Positions 7,382 to 16,157 of a DNA stretch of 18,533 nucleotides are shown here, piece by piece. The position numbers and the translations under genes were made by a program. Within the stretch, counting starts at the first letter, position 1. Every line of letters starts with the position of its first letter. The DNA is from Gammaproteobacteria bacterium (GTDB taxonomy: Bacteria; Pseudomonadota; Gammaproteobacteria; UBA9214), in the NCBI GenBank assembly GCA_030635865.1, contig DAOVYA010000005.1, forward strand, positions 1 through 18,533, in the 5' to 3' direction. The notes below the pieces were generated by a model that saw only the letters and a list, made by a program, of their open reading frames with translations, was not told the origin of the DNA and did not search any database.

Positions 7382-9541
7382 TCAGCCCTTGTCCCGGCTG
7401 ATACGTATTACCGCAGGGATACTTCGAACCCGGCGCATGACACTGGCCAGGTGCCTGCGATTGTGCACGGCAAGCCTGAATTTCAGGGTATTCGTCAAAC
7501 CGTCGCCATCCTCGATACCGACATTTTCAATATTCGAACCAGCATCACCAATAACCGCGGCCACCGTCGCCAGCATTCCGCGCCGCTCTTCAACAACCAC
7601 GCTGACCTCTACGGGAAATTCCTCATCCAGTTCCGGCTCCCATTGCACATCGAGCCAGTTTTCCGGCGGGGATTTGCTCTCGGAAATATTCCTGCAGGTC
7701 TGCGTGTGAATCATGATGCCACGCCCGCCGGTAATAACTCCCAGCACCGGGTCCCCGGGGATGGGACGACAACATTTCGAAAAACGCGTCACCATACCCT
7801 CGGTACCCTTGATCACCAGCGGTTTCATGGCCTTATTTGCATCCTGCGTGCTGTCCTCTGTATCGCTGACTGATGCCAGGGCACGCGCAACCAGCACCGA
7901 TGGCCGGCGCCCCATACCAACCTCTACCAACAGGTCATCGACCGTTTTAAGATCATAGTTCTTCAACAAGACCTTTAACTGTTTTGCGGACACCTGTTCA
8001 GCCGATGTATCAAATACCGACAGTGCCCGGTCGAGCATGCGACGCCCCAGGTCGATGGCCTCTTCCCGTTTCAGGTTCTTCTGGTGATGGCGAATATTGG
8101 AACGCGCCTTTGCCGAGACGACAAAACTCAACCAGGCGGGACTTGGGTGCGCACCTTCTGCAGTGACGATTTCCACCGTCTGCCCGTTATGCAACGTGGT
8201 ACGTAGCGGTACCAGCTGGCGATCGATTTTTGCTGCGATACAGGTATTACCGATGTCGGTATGCACTGCATAGGCAAAGTCAATCACCGTTGCACCATGC
8301 GGCAATTTCATGATCTCACCTGCCGGGGTAAACACGTACACCGCATCCGGGAACAAATCGAGCTTAACGTTCTCAAGGAATTCCAGTGAATTACCGGCAT
8401 GTTTTTGCATTTCCAGCAGTTCACGCAACCACTCGCGCGCGCCTGAATGCATCTGGTCAATACCCTCCCCACTGGACTTGTACACCCAGTGCGCAGCAAC
8501 CCCCGCTTCTGCAACCTTGTCCATCTCTTCGGTACGGATCTGGACTTCTATCGGTACGCCGTAGGGGCCAAAAAGGATTGTATGCAGTGATTGATAACCA
8601 TTCGCCTTGGGTATGGCAATGTAGTCCTTGAATTTACCCGGCACCGGCTTGTACAGGTTGTGCATGACACCCAGCGCCCGGTAACAGGTATCCACCTCGT
8701 CCACGATGATACGAAAGGCATAGACATCGTAGGTCTCTTCAAACGACAGGGTCTTGTCACGAATCTTTTTATACAAACTGTACAGGTGTTTCTCGCGGCC
8801 CAGGATCCGCCCGGTAATTTTCTCCTGGCGCACACGTCGCTTGATGGATGTCTCGAGCTTTTGCAAAACCTCCTTGCGATGACCACGCGCCCCGCGCACT
8901 GCTTTTTGCAGCACCTTGTATCGTAGCGGATAGAGGGCTTCAAACCCCAGGTCTTCCAGTTCCACACGCAGGGCATTGATACCCAGCCGGTTGGCAATCG
9001 GCGCATAGATATCCAGCGTTTCCCTGGCGATACGGCGACGCTTGTCAGCAGGCATGACACCCAGCGTGCGCATGTTATGCAGGCGATCGGCCAGCTTCAC
9101 CAGGATAACGCGGATATCGCGCACCATGGCAAGCAGCATCTTGCGGAAATTCTCGGCCTGGGCCTCTGCCTGGCTTTCAAATTCAATCTGGGTCAGCTTG
9201 CTGACCCCATCAACCAGTTCTGCAACATCGCTGCCAAAGTCTGTAGCGATTTGCTCCTTTACCGTAGGCGTATCTTCAATCACATCATGCAGGATGGCGG
9301 CAATGATCGATTTATGATCAAGACGTAATTCAGCAAGAATTCGGGCAGCTGCAACAGGGTGGTAGATATAGGGCTCACCGGTCAGGCGATGCTGGCCTTC
9401 ATGCGCTTCGGCGCCAAACAGGTAGGCCCGGTAAACCTCCTGCACCTGCTCGGGCTCCAGGTAGGTTTCCAGCAGCTTGAGCAAATCACTTATTAAAAAG
9501 CGTGATTCGTCATCAGTGAGTATTTCCTGTCTTCTCGCCAT
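7382..9541 (-). CDS. spoT: bifunctional (p)ppGpp synthetase/hydrolase SpoT
   Basis: Long RSH protein (719 residues) that makes and degrades the alarmone (p)ppGpp. The hydrolase HD domain is intact: HP (61-62), HDVIEDT (85-91) and DRLHNMRT (152-159). The synthetase domain has GREKHLYSLYKKI (248-260), YDVYAFRI (271-278), GKFKDYIAIPKANGYQSLHT (302-321) and EVQIRTEEMD (332-341); the FKD form rather than the acidic EXDD form points to SpoT/Rel and not RelA. A TGS domain follows (about 396-456), then a cysteine/histidine part (C590, C591, H612, C616) and a C-terminal ACT domain (about 642-715). Hydrolase and synthetase residues are both kept, so it should be bifunctional. It lies 175 nt after rpoZ, with a possible terminator and promoter between them, and 27 nt before ridA. 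Confidence 0.97.
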   Translation of the reverse strand: MARRQEILTDDESRFLISDLLKLLETYLEPEQVQEVYRAYLFGAEAHEGQHRLTGEPYIYHPVAAARILAELRLDHKSIIAAILHDVIEDTPTVKEQIATDFGSDVAELVDGVSKLTQIEFESQAEAQAENFRKMLLAMVRDIRVILVKLADRLHNMRTLGVMPADKRRRIARETLDIYAPIANRLGINALRVELEDLGFEALYPLRYKVLQKAVRGARGHRKEVLQKLETSIKRRVRQEKITGRILGREKHLYSLYKKIRDKTLSFEETYDVYAFRIIVDEVDTCYRALGVMHNLYKPVPGKFKDYIAIPKANGYQSLHTILFGPYGVPIEVQIRTEEMDKVAEAGVAAHWVYKSSGEGIDQMHSGAREWLRELLEMQKHAGNSLEFLENVKLDLFPDAVYVFTPAGEIMKLPHGATVIDFAYAVHTDIGNTCIAAKIDRQLVPLRTTLHNGQTVEIVTAEGAHPSPAWLSFVVSAKARSNIRHHQKNLKREEAIDLGRRMLDRALSVFDTSAEQVSAKQLKVLLKNYDLKTVDDLLVEVGMGRRPSVLVARALASVSDTEDSTQDANKAMKPLVIKGTEGMVTRFSKCCRPIPGDPVLGVITGGRGIMIHTQTCRNISESKSPPENWLDVQWEPELDEEFPVEVSVVVEERRGMLATVAAVIGDAGSNIENVGIEDGDGLTNTLKFRLAVHNRRHLASVMRRVRSIPAVIRISRDKG

Positions 9542-9608
9542 CCGTTCTTGTCGGGGCGACAGGCATCGTCAGCACCCAATCTCGTGGTTTGTTACCTTCG
9601 GGTACTTG

Positions 9609-9637
9609 ACTATAACCCCAATACCGTTCACAGGTAA
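9609..9637 (-). promoter_or_regulatory. possible spoT promoter
   Basis: On the minus strand TATAGT (9614-9609) matches the -10 consensus in 5 of 6 positions and is preceded, after 17 nt, by TTACCT (9637-9632), only 3 of 6 for the -35. It lies 68 nt upstream of the spoT ATG and after a possible terminator behind rpoZ. The weak -35 keeps confidence low. Confidence 0.35.
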
Positions 9638-9679
9638 GCACACAGGGTCGGCCCGTGAAAAGAAAAGGATTGTGCGGGT

Positions 9680-9709
9680 AAAAACCTGCGGCTCCGGGAC
9701 CGAAGCAGG
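9680..9709 (-). terminator. possible terminator or attenuator after rpoZ
   Basis: Eight nt past the rpoZ stop, the minus strand has CCTGC (9709-9705) and GCAGG (9689-9685) followed by five T (9684-9680). The stem is only 5 bp and the 15-nt interior pairs poorly, so termination would be partial at best. Confidence 0.35.
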
Positions 9710-9716
9710 GACAGGA

Positions 9717-10097
9717 TCAGCCGGCGTCTTTAGACGTGACGTCCTCTGACGGAGTGTCTTCCGGTGGGGTATTTTCCGAAGGTGCTTCCTCGACAGCTTT
9801 GGGCGCCGCTTGCGCCTCAACCTCTGCATCGGGGCTGGCAGCAGTTTCGTCGGTGGCACTCTCTTCTTCAGACTCTTCCTCGGTCATGACCGGGTAGAGC
9901 GGCTCATCAAGGATAGAAGCGTCAATCAAGCCCTCGGCAATCTCACGCAAGGCAACAATGGTTGGCTTGTCATTTTCCCATTCAACCAGCGGCTGGACAC
10001 CATTGGCAAGCTGCCGTGCACGCTTGGTCGCAACCAGTACCAGCTGGAAGCGGTTATCAACATTCTCCAGACAATCTTCAACGGTGACACGTGCCAT
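9717..10097 (-). CDS. rpoZ: DNA-directed RNA polymerase subunit omega
   Basis: Omega subunit, which supports assembly of RNA polymerase by holding beta-prime and forms part of a ppGpp-binding site. [20 protein letters not shown] at the start, RARQL (26-30) and [18 protein letters not shown] (41-58) match the conserved core. I start at the ATG at 10097, where GGAG lies 6 nt upstream; upstream codons to 10127 are not conserved. The protein has 126 residues against 91 in E. coli. The extra length is a low-complexity acidic tail (about 72-126) in which roughly a third of residues are Glu or Asp, mixed with Ala, Pro, Ser and Thr. The gene follows gmk by 72 nt and precedes spoT, an order conserved in Gammaproteobacteria. 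Confidence 0.96.
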   Translation of the reverse strand: MARVTVEDCLENVDNRFQLVLVATKRARQLANGVQPLVEWENDKPTIVALREIAEGLIDASILDEPLYPVMTEEESEEESATDETAASPDAEVEAQAAPKAVEEAPSENTPPEDTPSEDVTSKDAG

Positions 10098-10169
10098 AAC
10101 ACTCTCCAGGGAACCAGGAAATACCAAATACTGCCAAAAGGGCGAGGGAGTGTACCCGAATCCCCCCGT

Positions 10170-11695
<1,526 letters not shown>

Positions 11696-11721
11696 CGGTT
11701 CACCCGTTCAGCCATGGTTAA

Positions 11722-11776
11722 GCCCGCATATCACACGGGATTGACGAGCGCTCGCCACCTCGTGAGATATGCGAGC
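11722..11776. repeat. 55-bp palindrome between yicC and phosphatase gene
   Basis: Arms at 11722-11739 and 11759-11776 are complementary at 15 of 18 positions (shared GC.CGCATATC.CACG.G) and almost co-centred with a perfect 10-bp palindrome CGAGCGCTCG (11745-11754). It occupies most of the divergent intergenic region. It lacks a T-run, so it is not an intrinsic terminator. It could be an operator, a cruciform-forming site or a dispersed REP-type repeat. Confidence 0.75.
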
Positions 11777-11782
11777 TAGAAT
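11777..11782 (+). promoter_or_regulatory. possible -10 box for the phosphatase gene
   Basis: TAGAAT matches the -10 consensus in 5 of 6 positions and begins directly after the right arm of the palindrome. No acceptable -35 box is found at 16-18 nt, so any promoter here would need an activator or is weak. Initiation near 11789 would put the ATG at 11792 almost at the 5' end, which favours the start at 11834. Confidence 0.3.
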
Positions 11783-11833
11783 AAGACTGTCATGGTAAGC
11801 CTTATCGGCGCACCGGAAAAGTGGAAAGACGGC

Positions 11834-12574
11834 ATGCACTGTGAAACGGCCTCGACAAGCCGCCAGGGTGATCGCGATTACAACCAGGATCGTTATGGAG
11901 TGGCCCGGCGTGATAGCACGGTCATGCTGCTGCTGGCAGACGGACTGGGTGGTTCGGCACATGGCGAGCTGGCAGCCCAGGCATTTATTGACAGCATGCT
12001 GGAACAGTTCAGCGAGAGCACGCTGCCGCTGACAAACCCGCCGGATTTTCTGGTACAGGGTATCGAGCACGCACACCACGACGTCGTCGCAGCCGGCAAA
12101 CAGCAGCAGCTCACGTCCGAATCACTGACTACCGGCGTTGCCTGCCTGCTCCAGGACCAGGTGGCCTGCTGGGCGCATGTCGGTGACAGCCGCCTCTACC
12201 TGTTACGCGACCAGCGGGTCGTCCTGCGTACCGAGGACCATTCCATGGTGGAAGAAATGATCCAGCGCGGCGAGTTGGAAGAATCCGAACGGGAAACGAG
12301 TCCCTTGCGCAACTTTGTAACCCGGGTGTTGGGAGGAAAGACGGGACCGCCGGAAGTCAGCGTTTCCGGCGAGATACCGGTCCTGCCGGGGGATGTACTG
12401 TTATTGTGCTCCGATGGCCTCTGGTCCGCACTGCCCGAGACCTGCCTGTTTGATCTTTGTTCCACCACAGCACTTGATCAAACCGTACAGGAACTGGCCA
12501 GCCAGGCGGAGCAGGCAAGTACACCCTGCAGTGATAACATCACCCTGACAGTCCTGAGGATGCTTGAGAATTAA
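11834..12574 (+). CDS. PP2C-family serine/threonine protein phosphatase
   Basis: Metal-dependent protein phosphatase of the PPM/PP2C family (246 residues, a single catalytic domain, no membrane segment). In order from this start: SRQGDRDYNQD (9-19, R and N/D of motif I), LLLADGLGG (32-40, metal-binding DG), WAHVGDSRLYLL (113-124), RNFVTRVLGG (159-168), LLLCSDGLW (189-197) and SDNITLTV (234-241). All metal-ligand aspartates are present, so it should be active. I prefer the ATG at 11834 because the conserved domain starts at once and GGAAAG lies 5 nt upstream; an ATG at 11792 would add 14 residues without a ribosome binding site. Bacterial relatives often reverse a serine/threonine kinase or control an anti-sigma pathway, but no kinase gene lies nearby, so the substrate is unknown. 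A strong terminator follows 9 nt after the stop. Confidence 0.92.
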   Translation: MHCETASTSRQGDRDYNQDRYGVARRDSTVMLLLADGLGGSAHGELAAQAFIDSMLEQFSESTLPLTNPPDFLVQGIEHAHHDVVAAGKQQQLTSESLTTGVACLLQDQVACWAHVGDSRLYLLRDQRVVLRTEDHSMVEEMIQRGELEESERETSPLRNFVTRVLGGKTGPPEVSVSGEIPVLPGDVLLLCSDGLWSALPETCLFDLCSTTALDQTVQELASQAEQASTPCSDNITLTVLRMLEN

Positions 12575-12577
12575 AAG

Positions 12578-12617
12578 AAAAAAGCCACGCATACCGGAAA
12601 CGGTATGCGTGGCTTTT
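12578..12617. terminator. bidirectional intrinsic terminator
   Basis: A perfect 13-bp stem GCCACGCATACCG (12584-12596) / CGGTATGCGTGGC (12601-12613) closes a GAAA tetraloop. It is followed by TTTT on the plus strand (12614-12617) and preceded by six A (12578-12583), which read as six T on the minus strand. It lies between the convergent phosphatase gene and the small-protein gene and should serve both; the T-run is longer for the leftward transcript. Confidence 0.92.
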
Positions 12618-12643
12618 GGATTCACGGAAACTGTCAGGCGGTC

Positions 12644-12955
12644 TTATATCTCTCCCAGCGGGCGAAGAAAGGTATATTGCGCCGGCTCCAGCACCAGTGT
12701 CTCGGCTGATTCACCGACATTGCCGCCAAGCGCGCTGAATGGCAATGACACGAGAAAGGTCGCGGCACCCACTACTGTACCAACCAGCATTACCGGCCTC
12801 ATAAGGAGCGAATCCAGCAGGACATATCCAGCACCTGGTTTGGAATTGAAATCGTAGGTCTCACCTGCCGATGCTGAAGTGGCAATCGACAAACTGCCCA
12901 GGGCAAGTGTAAAAGCCATGAAATAAGTAATCAGCTTCCTGTTTGCATTTTTCAT
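12644..12955 (-). CDS. small exported protein of unknown function
   Basis: I do not recognise a named family. The 103-residue product has a clear signal peptide: basic start MKNANRK, hydrophobic core (about 8-24) and an SASA cleavage site at 27-30. The mature protein of about 73 residues has a central hydrophobic, glycine-containing stretch RPVMLVGTVVGAATFLVSLPFS (roughly 53-75) and ends in EPAQYTFLRPLGEI. It is probably periplasmic or membrane-attached. I chose the ATG at 12955 because GGAG lies 9 nt upstream; an ATG at 12964 directly abuts that site. The central stretch resembles the lipoprotein-like product at 15750-15959. Its transcript should end at the bidirectional terminator 27 nt past the stop. 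Confidence 0.75.
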   Translation of the reverse strand: MKNANRKLITYFMAFTLALGSLSIATSASAGETYDFNSKPGAGYVLLDSLLMRPVMLVGTVVGAATFLVSLPFSALGGNVGESAETLVLEPAQYTFLRPLGEI

Positions 12956-13220
12956 ACGGCGCATCTCCAATTGTGTGATCCGGGTGACAGGATCAAATTC
13001 CGCAACACGGATACCCTGCTATCGACCGGTTATCCGCCTTTCTTGAATATACAAAAGCTGTAAAGCAATGAATGTGACGGCGTTCGAATACCGGGAACCC
13101 GCCCTCCCGGAACCGACAGTTGGCCAGCCACACCGGTCACTCTATGGGCAACATAATACAAACACAACAATCATTCAACTATCAATGACTTATATTTAAT
13201 ACCCCTGCCTGGGCCAGCAC
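12956..13220. other. 265-nt gap without a gene
   Basis: Contains the ribosome binding site of the small exported protein and probably its promoter, though no convincing -35/-10 pair could be picked. A short hairpin CCGGGA (13091-13096) / TCCCGG (13105-13110) without a T-run lies downstream of the AI-2E-family gene. The stretch 13145-13200 is AT-rich. Nothing else is visible. Confidence 0.5.
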
Positions 13221-14297
13221 TTAAAGATCAGTCTCAGGTACCTGGGCTGCAGCGGCGGGCAAGACTTCGGGCTCTACACCGGGGCCCAGCATGACGGCCA
13301 TCCAGCGCGTATTGGCGTTACTGTCCAGTGCAATCTTGATCGCGATGGTCAGTGGCACGGACAACAGCATCCCCACCGGCCCAAGTATCCAGCCCCAGAA
13401 CACCAGCGAGAGAAATACCACCAGGGTCGAGAGCCCCAGCCCCTTGCCCATGAAACGCGGCTCGAGAAACGTGCCGATTACCACGTTCACCACGAGAAAG
13501 CCGATGCCCGTCAACAGGGCCGAACCAACCCCCAGTTGCACCAGTGCGAGTAATACAGCCGGTACGGCTGCAATGATGGAACCAATGTTGGGAACAAAAT
13601 TCAGCAGGAAGGCGAGCAGACCCCATAGCAAGGGGTAATCAACCCCGAGGATGATCAGCCAGACAGCAATGGCAATACCGGTTGCCAGACTGGTCAGCGT
13701 CTTGATCCCCATGTACTGGTTGATGTTACTAATGGCCGCATTAAAATGACCGAGTGAATCCTCCGCATTGCTGCGGGCCGCACGCCACTTGCCGGGAAAA
13801 CTGGCCGCCTCCAGCATCAGGAAAATCACGGTAATCAGGATAAGAAACCCGTTGGTCAGGAGACCTCCCATACTGCTCAGGATATTCGCCGCCATTTTCA
13901 TGGCCTTGGCCGGGTCCATATAAGCGGATACTACTTCGGCTGAAACATGAATACCCCTGTTGTCCAGCCACGCGGCCAGGCTGCCCGTCATCTCCTTCAG
14001 GCGTACCTGGTAGTCGGGAAAGGTGCGCGAGAAATCCTCGACCGAGGTCCCGATAAAGGCGCCTACCAGGAAGACTGCCCCGACAAACAGGCCGAGCACA
14101 ACCAGCAGTGCCAGGCCGGCCGGTAGCCCCCTGGCCTGCAACCAGCTATAGGGGGATGCGATGATGACCGCAATAAACAGTGCCAGCAAAAACGGGACCA
14201 ATAAAGGCGCCGAGGCCTTCATACCCGCAACAATCACGACAAAGGCCGCCAGTGATACCAGCAGCCCGCTGGTTCTTGTTAATGCTGCATTATCCAT
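13221..14297 (-). CDS. AI-2E family transporter-like membrane protein
   Basis: Polytopic inner-membrane protein of the AI-2E (PF01594, formerly UPF0118) family, 358 residues. Members have been assigned various export roles, including autoinducer-2 export and sodium/proton antiport, so the substrate cannot be named. About seven to eight hydrophobic segments are visible, with a soluble loop at about 85-145. The family signatures LLNFVPNIGSIIAAVPAVLLAL (231-252) and GWILGPVGMLLSVPL (302-316) are clear. I chose the ATG at 14297, preceded by GGGGA 5 nt away; an upstream in-frame ATG at 14387 would add 30 residues that look non-conserved and run into the rph promoter. It is divergent from rph. No strong terminator is seen after it. 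Confidence 0.9.
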   Translation of the reverse strand: MDNAALTRTSGLLVSLAAFVVIVAGMKASAPLLVPFLLALFIAVIIASPYSWLQARGLPAGLALLVVLGLFVGAVFLVGAFIGTSVEDFSRTFPDYQVRLKEMTGSLAAWLDNRGIHVSAEVVSAYMDPAKAMKMAANILSSMGGLLTNGFLILITVIFLMLEAASFPGKWRAARSNAEDSLGHFNAAISNINQYMGIKTLTSLATGIAIAVWLIILGVDYPLLWGLLAFLLNFVPNIGSIIAAVPAVLLALVQLGVGSALLTGIGFLVVNVVIGTFLEPRFMGKGLGLSTLVVFLSLVFWGWILGPVGMLLSVPLTIAIKIALDSNANTRWMAVMLGPGVEPEVLPAAAAQVPETDL

Positions 14298-14394
14298 AGT
14301 GGTCCCCGCCAGCCAGCCCCTTGACAGGCCTTTTATAGCAGGATGGCCTTTCAATGAACACCGCTCCCGCGCAAACACCCGGCACATATCGCGC

Positions 14395-14400
14395 TATAAT
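14395..14400 (+). promoter_or_regulatory. predicted -10 box of the rph-rdgB promoter
   Basis: A perfect TATAAT lies 30 nt upstream of the rph ATG. The hexamer 17 nt further up (14372-14377, CAAACA) matches the -35 consensus in only 3 positions. Transcription would begin near 14407 with a leader of about 24 nt holding the AGGA ribosome binding site. Confidence 0.55.
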
Positions 14401-14430
14401 CCGCGCCTCATTTACACACAGGAATGACAT

Positions 14431-15153
14431 ATGCGCCCCAGTAAACGCGCCCCGGACGAAATGCGCCACGTACGCATTACCCGTAATTACACCAAGCATG
14501 CCGAAGGTTCCGTACTCGTGGAGTTCGGTGATACCCGCGTGTTATGCAATGCCTCCATCGAAGAGCGGGTCCCCGGTTTCCTGCGCGGCAAGGGCTCAGG
14601 CTGGGTAACCGCCGAGTACGGCATGCTGCCACGTTCAACCAACAGCCGCATGGGGCGTGAAGCCGCACGCGGCAAACAGGGCGGTCGTACCATGGAGATC
14701 CAGCGACTGATAGGTCGCTCGCTACGCGCCGTGATGGACATGAAGATACTCGGCGAACGCAGCATTACCATAGACTGCGATGTGATCCAGGCCGATGGTG
14801 GTACCCGTACTGCCAGCATTACCGGTGGTTATGTGGCACTGGCTGATGCTATTCAAAGCCTGCTGGACACCGGTGTATTGAATAAAAATCCATTGACTGG
14901 CCGGGTCGCTTCCGTCTCCGTCGGCATATACGAAGGAACAGCGGTACTCGACCTGGACTACCCGGAAGACTGCAACGCCGAAACCGATATGAACGTGGTA
15001 ATGAGTGATGCGGGAAGCTTCATCGAGGTCCAGGGCACCGCGGAAGGTCATCCCTTCAGCCAGGACGAACTGAATGCCATGCTGGCGCTGGCAAAAAAAG
15101 GTATCACGGAATTACTTGCCTGCCAGCAGGAAGCACTCGAACAGGGACAATGA
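14431..15153 (+). CDS. rph: ribonuclease PH
   Basis: Phosphorolytic 3'-5' exoribonuclease that trims tRNA and other stable RNA 3' ends; forms a hexameric ring. The protein has 240 residues (E. coli 238, full-length form). Conserved parts include the N-terminal [21 protein letters not shown] (62-70), R86 in the GGRT context, the phosphate-binding [11 protein letters not shown] (123-133) and [18 protein letters not shown] (173-190), which holds the catalytic aspartates D180 and D186. AGGA lies 7 nt before the ATG. The gene overlaps rdgB by ATGA (15150-15153), so the two are translationally coupled. No frameshift such as the one in E. coli K-12 rph is present. Confidence 0.98.
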   Translation: MRPSKRAPDEMRHVRITRNYTKHAEGSVLVEFGDTRVLCNASIEERVPGFLRGKGSGWVTAEYGMLPRSTNSRMGREAARGKQGGRTMEIQRLIGRSLRAVMDMKILGERSITIDCDVIQADGGTRTASITGGYVALADAIQSLLDTGVLNKNPLTGRVASVSVGIYEGTAVLDLDYPEDCNAETDMNVVMSDAGSFIEVQGTAEGHPFSQDELNAMLALAKKGITELLACQQEALEQGQ

Positions 15154-15737
15154 AAGAAATCGTTCTGGCCAGCAGTAACCAGGGCAAGGTGCGTGAGATC
15201 AACCAGTTGCTCGCCGGACTCGACCTGCATGTACAGCCCCAGACAGACCACGGCGTGCCTGATATCGAGGAAACCGGGCTGACTTTTGTTGAAAATGCTC
15301 TCCTCAAGGCGCGCAACGCGGCTCAACACACCGGCCTGCCGGCAATTGCCGATGATTCCGGTATTGAGGTGGATGCATTAAACGGTGAACCCGGCATTTA
15401 CTCGGCACGCTATGCCGGGAAAGGCGCCAGTGACCAGGCCAACCTGGAAAAGCTGCTCACCGAACTGGGTGATCTGCCCGAAGAAAAACGCACGGCACGC
15501 TTCCAGTGCCTGATGGTATACATGCGACACGCAAATGACCCGACACCGCTCATCTGCCAGGGCACCTGGGAAGGACGCATCCTGTTCAAGCCAAGGGGTG
15601 AAAATGGTTTTGGATATGACCCGGTATTCTATGTGCCGACACACGACTGTTCGTCGGCCGAACTGCCTGCGGATGTTAAAAATTCACTGAGTCACCGCGG
15701 ACAGGCATTACGGAAGCTGCTTGCAGCTTTTTGCTAG
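15150..15737 (+). CDS. rdgB: dITP/XTP pyrophosphatase (non-canonical purine NTPase)
   Basis: Ham1/RdgB-family enzyme that hydrolyses dITP, ITP and XTP to monophosphates and so keeps deaminated purines out of DNA and RNA. The 195-residue protein has [11 protein letters not shown] (7-17), [12 protein letters not shown] (66-77) with catalytic D69, [12 protein letters not shown] (79-90), GFGYDPVF (153-160) and SHRGQAL (181-187). The ATG overlaps the rph stop, and AGGG lies just upstream within rph. A possible terminator hairpin overlaps its last codons, and the convergent lipoprotein gene ends 12 nt after its stop. Confidence 0.98.
   Translation: MKEIVLASSNQGKVREINQLLAGLDLHVQPQTDHGVPDIEETGLTFVENALLKARNAAQHTGLPAIADDSGIEVDALNGEPGIYSARYAGKGASDQANLEKLLTELGDLPEEKRTARFQCLMVYMRHANDPTPLICQGTWEGRILFKPRGENGFGYDPVFYVPTHDCSSAELPADVKNSLSHRGQALRKLLAAFC
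15714..15732 (+). terminator. possible terminator overlapping the rdgB 3' end
   Basis: AAGCTGC (15714-15720) and GCAGCTT (15723-15729) form a stem whose practical loop is 4 nt, followed by a run of five T (15728-15732). It lies within the last codons of rdgB. The stem is short, so efficiency is uncertain. Confidence 0.45.
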
Positions 15738-15749
15738 CAGGCCAGTGTT

Positions 15750-15959
15750 CTACTCGTCGTCATCATCGGATACCACATCAATCACTGCGCCGGTTACCTT
15801 GAACGGTACCTTGGCCGTCTCAACGGCCAGCGTAGTCGCAGTCCCGACCACCGCCCCGACAACCATGGCGGCACACCCCTGCAACATGAGCAGGGAAACG
15901 GCCGCCAGCAGTAATTTCACAGCAACGCCCCGCCTGGTTTCTTTCAGCGATTTTTGCAT
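15750..15959 (-). CDS. small predicted lipoprotein of unknown function
   Basis: I do not recognise a named family. The 69-residue product begins with basic residues (MQKSLKETRR), a hydrophobic segment and a lipobox-like MLQGC with C29 as the lipidated cysteine; Ala follows it, which would favour outer-membrane sorting. The glutamine at -2 is not the commonest residue there, so lipidation is likely but not certain. The rest is a hydrophobic, glycine-containing stretch (MVVGAVVGTATTLAVETAKV, 32-51), then PFKVTGAVIDVV and an acidic tail SDDDDE. The ATG at 15959 has AAGGG 8 nt upstream; an upstream ATG at 16034 would bury the signal peptide behind 25 residues. It resembles the exported protein at 12644-12955 in its VGxVVGxATxL...PF pattern. 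Confidence 0.75.
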   Translation of the reverse strand: MQKSLKETRRGVAVKLLLAAVSLLMLQGCAAMVVGAVVGTATTLAVETAKVPFKVTGAVIDVVSDDDDE

Positions 15960-16157
15960 GCTGTCCGCCCTTTTCCGATTTACCTTGTCCAAATATATAG
16001 TAAGGGAGCGCTCGCCGAATGTGAACTGGCACACAAATCAGGCTTCTGCAGCCCCGGTGTAATCACCCGCCTGCATGAAATAACGGAAGGTCTGATTTTT
16101 TCTTGAATCACCCGGTTCCCTTGCGCCGGGCAACGAAAGGTTTACAGTTACCGCTCC

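Noticed and set aside
13091..13110. Hairpin CCGGGA/TCCCGG as terminator of the AI-2E-family gene
   Set aside because: The stem is 6 bp and no T-run follows on either strand.
14298..14387. N-terminal extension of the AI-2E-family protein from an upstream ATG at 14387
   Set aside because: The extra 30 residues are Arg/Cys-rich and unlike the family, and a better-spaced GGGGA precedes the ATG at 14297.
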